A stretch of 58,947 bases of DNA, taken from contig JAHFVD010000045.1 of assembly GCA_023264735.1 (NCBI GenBank), positions 1-58,947 of the forward strand. Direction: 5' to 3'. The stretch's first letter is position 1, and every line of letters starts with the position of its first letter. A program made the position numbers and the translations under genes. The notes beneath the pieces were generated by a model that saw only the letters and a list, made by a program, of their open reading frames with translations, did not search any database and was not told the origin of the DNA. Source of the DNA: Mycobacterium sp. (lineage in GTDB: Bacteria > Actinomycetota > Actinomycetes > Mycobacteriales > Mycobacteriaceae). Below, in pieces: positions 48,260 to 58,947 of this stretch.

Positions 48260-49164
48260 ACCCCCGACGCGCGACGCCCGTAGTCACCGAACGGTTCGTC
48301 GCGATGACGTACCGCCTCCCGGAACCCTTGCGCGCGAGCGTCAGCCACGAACGCGTGCCCCTCCGGAGTGTGCCGGGCGATCCCGTCGAACACAGTGCTG
48401 ACCATGCGACTGGTCGCCACGCCCTGCTGGTACAGCGCGGCGTTCATCGCCAGCTTCACCATGATCAACTGGTTGACCGGCACAGCCGCGATGCGCTCGA
48501 CGAGCCGCTCGGTGCGCTCGTCGAGATCAGCGGGTTCGGGCGCTTCAATCGCAAGACCCCACTCGGCAGCCTGCGCACCGGTGATGCAATCCCCGGTCAG
48601 CAGAAGGCGTTTGGCCCGCTGGTCGCCGAGGCGATGCGCCCACAGGCCCGCGGCGGGGACTCCCCACACCCGGGTGGGCGGATAGCCGATCTTGGCGTCG
48701 GCAGCGGCGATCACCTGATCGGCGTGCAGTGCGATATCGGTGCCGCCGGCCACGCAGTAGCCGTGGATCTTCACCACGGTCGGCTTGTCCGCGTGCATCA
48801 GGCTGGCGAAGCCACGCACAAACCGACTCATCATCTGGTAGTCGATCATCGGGTCCCACGGCTGATCCGCCCGATGATTGACGGCCTGGGTCTTACCGTC
48901 GAGCACGGTGCCCTGGCGATCGCCGCCGCCTGCCGAGGAGGAGCCGTCGGCGTAGGCGCCGAGGTCGAACCCGGCGCAGAAGCCCTCCCCCCGCCCGGAC
49001 ACCAGGATCACGTGCACGCCTCTGTCGAGGTCGGCCCGTTCGACCAGCGCGGCCAACTCCAGCGGAGTCTCCGCGACGATTGCGTTGCCCTTGTCCGGGC
49101 GGTTGAAGGTGATGCGGGCGACTCGATCGGTGACCTCATAGGTCATCGTCTTGAGTTCGGTCAT
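48256..49164 (-). CDS. echA4: Enoyl-CoA hydratase/isomerase family protein
   Basis: Crotonase-fold protein, 302 residues from the ATG at 49164; it overlaps fadE8 by 4 bases. The oxyanion motif CAGFDLGAYADG is present. An insertion of about 45 residues (GGGDRQGTVLDGKTQAVNH region) precedes GYCVAGGTDIALHADQV. The two usual catalytic Glu positions read Asp (GGTDIAL) and Thr-Arg (PPTRVWG), so the reaction may differ from hydration. It corresponds to M. tuberculosis echA4 (Rv0673) by order. Confidence 0.88.
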   Translation of the reverse strand: MTELKTMTYEVTDRVARITFNRPDKGNAIVAETPLELAALVERADLDRGVHVILVSGRGEGFCAGFDLGAYADGSSSAGGGDRQGTVLDGKTQAVNHRADQPWDPMIDYQMMSRFVRGFASLMHADKPTVVKIHGYCVAGGTDIALHADQVIAAADAKIGYPPTRVWGVPAAGLWAHRLGDQRAKRLLLTGDCITGAQAAEWGLAIEAPEPADLDERTERLVERIAAVPVNQLIMVKLAMNAALYQQGVATSRMVSTVFDGIARHTPEGHAFVADARAQGFREAVRHRDEPFGDYGRRASGV

Positions 49165-50789
49165 CCCTTCACCAGGCAGCGTTCGATGATCGGCGCGAGA
49201 TCGAGCCCGTCCGGCAGCGTGCCGAACGCACCGCCCCAGTTGCCGCCCATCCGGGTGGCCAGGAACGCCTCGGCGACCGCGGGATGGCCATGGCGGACCA
49301 GCAGAGACCCTTGCAACGCCAACGCGATGTCCTCGGTGACCTTGCGGGCCCGGTACTCGATGGCGTCGAAGTTCCCCAGCTCGGCACGCAACTCGGCGAC
49401 GTGGGTGTCTAGCCGAACGTCCTGACCGGCGCTGGTGGCGAGCTCGTCGAACAGGACGTCGACGCATTCGGGCCGGGTTGCCATGGCGCGCAACGTGTCC
49501 AGCGCACTGACGTTGCCCGAGCCCTCCCAGATGCCCATCAGCGGTGCCTCACGGTACAGCCGCGGCATGCCGGACTCCTCGGCGTAGCCGTTGCCGCCCA
49601 GGCATTCCATGGCCTCGCCGGCGTGCGGCGTGGCCCGCTTGCACACCCAGTACTTGGCGGCGGCCAGGCCGATACGGCGCAGCAGCGTCTCCCGTTCGTC
49701 GCCCCGGACGGCGGCGTCGGTGGCCCCGGCCATCCGCATCGCGATCATGGTGGCAGCCTCGGCTTCGACGGCCAGGTCGGCAATCACGTTGCGCATCAGT
49801 GGCTGGTCGATCAGATAGGCGCCGAACGCCTTTCGATGCTGCGCGTGGTGCACGGCGCGGGTCAGCCCGCTGCGCATGCTGGTGGCGCTGCCCAGCGTGC
49901 AGTCCAGCCGGGTGAGGTTGACCATCTCGATGATGGTGGGCACGCCCCGGCCCTCCTCGCCGACCAGCCACGCGGTGGCGCAGTCGTATTCGACCTCGCT
50001 GGAGGCGTTGGCGTGGTTGCCCAGCTTGTCCTTCAAGCGCTGCAAGAACATTCGGTTGCGGGTGCCGTCGGGAAGCACGCGCGGCAGCATGAAGCAGCTC
50101 AGCCCGCCATGGGCTTGGGCCAGCACCAGGAAGATGTCGCTCATCGCCGCGGAGGTGAACCACTTGTGGCCGGTGATGCGATAGCTGCCATCGCCGTTAG
50201 GGAGCGCCTGGGTGGTGCCGGCCCGGACATCGGAGCCGCCCTGCTTCTCCGTCATCGACATGCCCGCGGTGATGCCGACCTTCGTCGCAGGCACCGTCAA
50301 TTCGGGGTCGTAGCGGCGGCTGGTCAGCAGTGGCTCGTAGATCTTGGCGAGGTCGGGGTTGTGGCGCAGCGCGGGCACGACGGCGTAGGTCATCGAGATC
50401 GGGCAGACGTGGCCGGGCTCGGGAGTCCACACGCCCATCTTGGCCGCGCGAACCACGTGGGCTCCCGGACGGTCGTCGGCCCACGGGGCCGCGTGCAGAC
50501 CGTGAGCGATGGCCACGCGCATCAGCTCGTGATAGGCGGGGTCGTACTCGATCTCATCGACGCGATAGCCGTACCGGTCGTGGGTGTGCAGGATCGGCTG
50601 GTTGCGATCCGCCAGATCGCCCCAGCGCTGGGCCTGGGTGCTGCCCGAGAGCGCGCCAAGCTCGGTGACCTCGTCGACGCCCCATTGGCCGCCCTCCCGG
50701 ATGAGGGCCTCGATCAGGACCGGTGAATTCGCCGGGTTGTGGTCCACCAGCGGTGGAACCTGGTTGGTGACGACATGCGTATCCGACAT
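49161..50789 (-). CDS. fadE8: Acyl-CoA dehydrogenase, AidB-like branch
   Basis: FAD enzyme of 542 residues. Its N-terminal THVVTNQVPPLVDHNPANS resembles the AidB subfamily. ISMTEKQGGSDVRAGTTQA and YRITGHKWFTSAAMSDIFLV are acyl-CoA dehydrogenase signatures, and HAGEAMECLGGNGYAEESG lies near the active site. It heads the operon with echA4, the PaaX regulator and echA5. Corresponds by order to M. tuberculosis fadE8 (Rv0672). Substrate unknown. Confidence 0.92.
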   Translation of the reverse strand: MSDTHVVTNQVPPLVDHNPANSPVLIEALIREGGQWGVDEVTELGALSGSTQAQRWGDLADRNQPILHTHDRYGYRVDEIEYDPAYHELMRVAIAHGLHAAPWADDRPGAHVVRAAKMGVWTPEPGHVCPISMTYAVVPALRHNPDLAKIYEPLLTSRRYDPELTVPATKVGITAGMSMTEKQGGSDVRAGTTQALPNGDGSYRITGHKWFTSAAMSDIFLVLAQAHGGLSCFMLPRVLPDGTRNRMFLQRLKDKLGNHANASSEVEYDCATAWLVGEEGRGVPTIIEMVNLTRLDCTLGSATSMRSGLTRAVHHAQHRKAFGAYLIDQPLMRNVIADLAVEAEAATMIAMRMAGATDAAVRGDERETLLRRIGLAAAKYWVCKRATPHAGEAMECLGGNGYAEESGMPRLYREAPLMGIWEGSGNVSALDTLRAMATRPECVDVLFDELATSAGQDVRLDTHVAELRAELGNFDAIEYRARKVTEDIALALQGSLLVRHGHPAVAEAFLATRMGGNWGGAFGTLPDGLDLAPIIERCLVKG

Positions 50790-50795
50790 GACACC

Positions 50796-50806
50796 ACTGT
50801 TACAGT
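50796..50806. promoter_or_regulatory. Palindrome in the fadE8/cupin divergent promoter
   Basis: ACTGTTACAGT is a perfect 11-base palindrome ending 7 bases from the fadE8 start codon. It could be an operator of the PaaX-type or another acyl-CoA-responsive regulator. On the other side, TAATAT (50831-50836) is a plausible -10 for the cupin gene. Confidence 0.35.
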
Positions 50807-50851
50807 TTTACGACGACCGCACAAGATGCGTAATATGGCAGGCTTGACTGC

Positions 50852-51187
50852 GTGAAGCCGAACTCTGTTGTCCACGCCGCAGCGTTGTGGCTCGAGCACG
50901 AGCCGGTACCCGCCGACCAGGCCGTCACCGGCGAGCCGCACACCGGGGTCGCCGATCTCGATTCGTTCGGCGGGCTACAGGTCGGGGTGTGGGAGATGAC
51001 GCCCGGAGTGATGCGTGACGTCGAAGCCGAGGAGCTGTTCGTGGTGCTCTCCGGGGCGGCCACCATCGAGTTCGATGACGACAGTCCAGCGCTGACGCTG
51101 GGCGCCGGCGACGTGGTGCGCCTGACAAAAGGCGCCAGGACGGTGTGGACGGTGACCGAGACGCTGCGGAAGGTGTATCTGACCTAA
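50852..51187 (+). CDS. Cupin-domain protein
   Basis: Small beta-barrel protein, 111 residues from a GTG start. WEMTPGVMRDVEAEELFVVLSGAATIEF is the cupin motif 1 region and LGAGDVVRLTKGARTVWTV motif 2. The classic metal-binding His residues of motif 1 are not obvious. Function unknown. Its end overlaps the convergent esterase gene by 4 bases. Confidence 0.82.
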   Translation: MKPNSVVHAAALWLEHEPVPADQAVTGEPHTGVADLDSFGGLQVGVWEMTPGVMRDVEAEELFVVLSGAATIEFDDDSPALTLGAGDVVRLTKGARTVWTVTETLRKVYLT

Positions 51188-52017
51188 CCGGGATGGGCGG
51201 CGAAGAAGTACCACATGCGCTGCGTGGCGAACGACGGCCACTCGTGCCCGCCACCGGCCACGGTGATCAGCTCGACGCTGCGCCCGCTCGGACAGTCGGC
51301 CACCGACGTCGTCAACGCCCCGTCGACGGTCGTCGCCGGCGGCTGGCATTGGTCGACAGCGCGCCAGAACGCGTTGACATCAGGCGGGGTCGGAGTCTCC
51401 ATGTTGACGGCGGTCCCGGGCTGGCCGTCGTAGCGAATCAACTTGTCGTCAGTGCCGTGGATGTGCAGCACCGACATCGGCCGCGGCGCCGGGCAAGCAT
51501 CGAGCTGAGTCGCCGCGTCGGGCCCGATGGCCGCGAAAACCGCGCTGTTGCAGGCCAATTTGTAGGCCATCATGCCGCCGTTGCTGATTCCGGTGGCATA
51601 GATACGGGCCGGGTCGATTCCGACATTGTCGGCGATGTCGCGGACGGCGGCGGTGATGAATCCAACGTCGTCGACGCCGTCGCTGCTCGCGCGCCCGCAG
51701 CAACCACCCGAATTCCAGGATTCGCCAAGCCCATCGGGATACGCGACCACGAACTTCGCGGAATCGGCGAGCCGATTCCAGCCGTACTGCCGCTGCGCCT
51801 GCTCAGCGCTGCCAGTCCAGCCGTGCAGCATCACTACCAGTGACGCCGCCGGTGCCAGCCCCTTGGGGATATACAGCCGATAGGTGCGGTCGACGCCCCC
51901 GACGGTGATCGCGTGCAAACTGGCACCCGGGATGAACTGGGCCGTGACCGCAGCCGACGGCGCGCAAGCCGATATCAGCACCAGGGCCCCCAGCAGTGCG
52001 AATCGACGGGCCCACAT
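51184..52017 (-). CDS. lpqP: Lipoprotein esterase, polyhydroxybutyrate-depolymerase-like
   Basis: Secreted alpha/beta-hydrolase, 277 residues, with a signal peptide and a lipobox (LISAC, Cys about 18). The core shows VVMLHGWTGSAEQ, the nucleophile in ATGISNGGMMAYKLAC, the acid region LHIHGTDDKLI and the His in GGGHEWPS. It resembles the LpqC/LpqP esterase group and matches M. tuberculosis lpqP (Rv0671) by order. Likely role: hydrolysis of feruloyl, acetyl or short polyester groups outside the membrane. Confidence 0.88.
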   Translation of the reverse strand: MWARRFALLGALVLISACAPSAAVTAQFIPGASLHAITVGGVDRTYRLYIPKGLAPAASLVVMLHGWTGSAEQAQRQYGWNRLADSAKFVVAYPDGLGESWNSGGCCGRASSDGVDDVGFITAAVRDIADNVGIDPARIYATGISNGGMMAYKLACNSAVFAAIGPDAATQLDACPAPRPMSVLHIHGTDDKLIRYDGQPGTAVNMETPTPPDVNAFWRAVDQCQPPATTVDGALTTSVADCPSGRSVELITVAGGGHEWPSFATQRMWYFFAAHPG

Positions 52018-52019
52018 GG

Positions 52020-52772
52020 CTAGCTCAGGTGTTCGCGGAGGAAGGCGATGTCATCCTTGCGCCCCTCGTCGGCCGTCTCACAGATCACCGGTGCCCCGGC
52101 GGCCTGGACCACCGCCACGAGAAGCTGCGGATCGATCTGTCCCGTACCGAAATTGGCGTGCCGGTCGGCACCGGAGCCCTTCGCGTCCCGGGAATCGTTG
52201 CAGTGCACCAGATCGATACGTCCGGTGATGGCTTTGATGCGCTCAACGGCGTCGATCAGCTCCTCACCGGCCGCCCAGGCATGGCAGGTGTCGAGACAGA
52301 ACCCGATGCCGGTGTCCGCGATGCGCTCCCAGAGCCGGGCGATCGTGTCGAAGTGACGCGCCATCGCGTGGTCGCCGCCTGCGGTGTTCTCCAGATACAC
52401 CGGCATGTCGGTCTCCAGCGCCGCCAAGGCCTTGACCCAGCGCTCGAAGCCGGCCGCCATGTCGTTGTCGTCGGCGTGACCGCCGTGCACGATCACCGCC
52501 GTCGCGTCGATCTCGGCGGCTGCGTCGCAGGTGTCCTGCAGGATCTTGCGCGACGGGATGCGCACGCGATTGTTGGCCGAGGCCACGTTGATCAGGTACG
52601 GCGCATGCACATACAGCGGGATCGACGACACCTTCAGTGTCTCGGCATCCTCGCGGGGCTTGGGCTTCTTCCAGCTCTGCGGGTTGCCGAGGAAGAACTG
52701 CGCAACGTCGGCGCCGTCGGCCGCGGCGGCCGCCAGCGGGTCGTCGCCGTGGACATGAGAACCGATCAGCAC
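52020..52772 (-). CDS. nfo: Endonuclease IV (AP endonuclease)
   Basis: Zinc-dependent AP endonuclease of base-excision repair, 250 residues from a GTG at 52772 ([20 protein letters not shown]); the upstream ATG at 52796 adds 8 residues. Family signatures include [55 protein letters not shown] and VICETADE. Order and sequence match M. tuberculosis end (Rv0670). Confidence 0.93.
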   Translation of the reverse strand: MLIGSHVHGDDPLAAAAADGADVAQFFLGNPQSWKKPKPREDAETLKVSSIPLYVHAPYLINVASANNRVRIPSRKILQDTCDAAAEIDATAVIVHGGHADDNDMAAGFERWVKALAALETDMPVYLENTAGGDHAMARHFDTIARLWERIADTGIGFCLDTCHAWAAGEELIDAVERIKAITGRIDLVHCNDSRDAKGSGADRHANFGTGQIDPQLLVAVVQAAGAPVICETADEGRKDDIAFLREHLS

Positions 52773-52814
52773 AGGCTCGAGTCTATGCGCGGCCACCGAC
52801 GCCGCGCACGGCCG

Positions 52815-53609
52815 TCATCGCCGCCAGAACAGGTGATGGGTGACCCCACTCGGACTCGGCACCACCTCGTGGTGGAACCGGTCCTCGAGCTCGTCCGGCG
52901 ACTCCCAGAGCCGCGATCCGGCGCCGATCTCCACGTCGGCCACCGCCACGTGCAACGTGTCGACCAGACCCGCGTCGAGGAATTGCCGGACGGTGCTCGC
53001 GCCGCCACCGAGCCGGACGTCCTTGCCGCCAGCGGCGGCCTTGGCCTGAGTCAGGACATCCGCCGGATCACCGGAGACGAAGTGGAACGTCGTGTCCGTC
53101 AGCGTCAACGACGGGCGCTGGTGGTGCGTCATCACGAACACCGGAGTGTGGAACGGGGTTTGGTCGCCCCACCACCCCTCCCATTCGTGATGGTCCTGCC
53201 ATGGGCCGCGGTACGGGCACGCCGGCGCGGTGACAAGACGCCCGCGAATCCGACGCAATGGCGCGCCGAGCCGCGGATGCACCATCAATCCCGCGGTTGG
53301 CCGCACCCGAACGCCCCGATCCAGCACGTGGATGCGCCCGTCCTTTTCGGTATCGAAACCGTAGAGACCGGCTGCGGTGTTCATACAAGCGACCATCTTC
53401 TTGCCCGTCATGAGGTCAAGTGCCGCCAGCCGGGTAATGGTGTCCGGTTCGGACATCGCGTATACGCCATGCCAAACCCGGACGAGCGCACCCGCGCTGA
53501 CATGGGCGGCTAGCGACTTACGCGACATCACGGCCAGCAGCTGCGCGGTCGTCGCAAGTCCGCTGTTGGCGGCGAAAAGCTCGTCGATGAACACAGCGCG
53601 ATGCTGCAA
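52815..53609 (-). CDS. Chimeric protein: AbiEi-like N-terminus, DHFR-like C-terminus
   Basis: Open frame of 264 residues. Residues 1-130 (FAANSGLATTAQLLAVMSRK to RGRLVTAPA) match the N-terminal AbiEi-antitoxin-like region that in actinobacteria normally precedes a DUF559 nuclease domain. From about residue 133 it changes to the C-terminal half of a dihydrofolate-reductase/RibD-like protein (FHTPVFVMTHHQRPSLTLTD, VRLGGGASTVRQFLDAGLVD), ending THHLFWRR. The DUF559 domain and the first about 80 residues of the reductase fold are missing. It is probably a deletion fusion of two genes. Expression and function are uncertain. Confidence 0.6.
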   Translation of the reverse strand: MQHRAVFIDELFAANSGLATTAQLLAVMSRKSLAAHVSAGALVRVWHGVYAMSEPDTITRLAALDLMTGKKMVACMNTAAGLYGFDTEKDGRIHVLDRGVRVRPTAGLMVHPRLGAPLRRIRGRLVTAPACPYRGPWQDHHEWEGWWGDQTPFHTPVFVMTHHQRPSLTLTDTTFHFVSGDPADVLTQAKAAAGGKDVRLGGGASTVRQFLDAGLVDTLHVAVADVEIGAGSRLWESPDELEDRFHHEVVPSPSGVTHHLFWRR

Positions 53610-53650
53610 GTCGGGTTGCGAGTTGCCAATTCACCGCTGGGGATAGATGG

Positions 53651-53709
53651 CGACAAGACGCAAAACGCCCCCGACACGCCGTGCGTGCGGGGGCGTTTGC
53701 GTCTGCTCG
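53651..53709 (-). terminator. Long hairpin terminator downstream of rpoC
   Basis: Hairpin 10 bases after the rpoC stop, with an outer stem like that after rplO (AGACGCAAA with TTTGCGTCT), an inner CGCCCCCG/CGGGGGCG stem and loop ACACGCCGTGCGTG. One extra A sits in the left arm. It should end rpoBC transcription. Confidence 0.78.
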
Positions 53710-53718
53710 CGCAGAGAA

Positions 53719-57696
<3,978 letters not shown>

Positions 57697-57706
57697 TTAG
57701 TAACTA

Positions 57707-58947
<1,241 letters not shown>

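Overview
The window is high-GC actinobacterial DNA whose gene order matches the ribosomal super-cluster of Mycobacterium, in inverted orientation. From right to left on the minus strand it runs rpoB(partial)-rpoC-nfo-lpqP-fadE8-echA4-PaaX-echA5-TetR-rpsL-rpsG-fusA-tuf-mycofactocin locus-S10 operon-atsA/FGE-spc operon-sppA. From memory this is the order of M. tuberculosis Rv0667 to Rv0724. It is not M. tuberculosis: a large arginine-catabolism block, a cytochrome P450, several lipoproteins and a palindrome-flanked nuclease gene sit in the region. A non-tuberculous Mycobacterium/Mycolicibacterium is likely. The species cannot be called from sequence reading alone.

Layout. 1-6.5 kb: sppA and the spc operon (rplN to rplO), with a candidate promoter at 6437-6465 and a long hairpin terminator after rplO. 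6.5-11.6 kb: a 1.06 kb unit made of a DUF559 (Vsr-like) nuclease gene between two 61-bp palindromic repeats, then a sulfatase-maturation trio (formylglycine-generating enzyme, lipoprotein, arylsulfatase with a CSPTR motif). 11.7-17.4 kb: the S10 operon (rpsJ to rpsQ) with a leader and an intrinsic terminator. 17.4-21.9 kb: membrane protein, secreted esterase lipoprotein, P450 and TetR regulator. 22-30.4 kb: a complete mycofactocin locus (mftG F E D C B A, divergent mftR) and a ferredoxin-reductase-like flavoprotein. 30.4-39.3 kb: an arginine/ornithine block (Lrp regulator, DDAH-like amidinohydrolase, ornithine aminotransferase, amino-acid permease, universal stress protein, arginine deiminase, arginine/ornithine antiporter-type permease), with a mycofactocin-type short-chain dehydrogenase inside it. 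39.3-45 kb: two membrane proteins and the str operon (rpsL-rpsG-fusA-tuf). 45-52.8 kb: TetR, DUF3060 lipoprotein, an acyl-CoA gene set with a PaaX-type regulator, cupin, esterase and endonuclease IV. 52.8-58.9 kb: a chimeric gene (AbiEi-like N-terminus fused to a dihydrofolate-reductase-like C-terminus), rpoC and the 3' part of rpoB.

How the genes work together. The ribosomal, elongation-factor and RNA polymerase genes are core housekeeping units. The mft genes make and recycle a peptide-derived redox cofactor that serves nicotinoprotein dehydrogenases, of which the SDR at 35.6 kb is a likely client. The arginine block can import arginine, deiminate it, and feed ornithine into glutamate semialdehyde. 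The FGE gene product would activate the cysteine of the neighbouring sulfatase.

Most unusual are: (1) the DUF559 gene whose stop codon lies inside one of two near-identical palindromes placed exactly 1000 bp apart; (2) two distant terminator hairpins with the same loop and outer stem but co-varying inner stems; (3) a 29-bp exact repeat that is intergenic at one site and in-frame inside sppA at the other; and (4) the chimeric AbiEi/DHFR-like gene.
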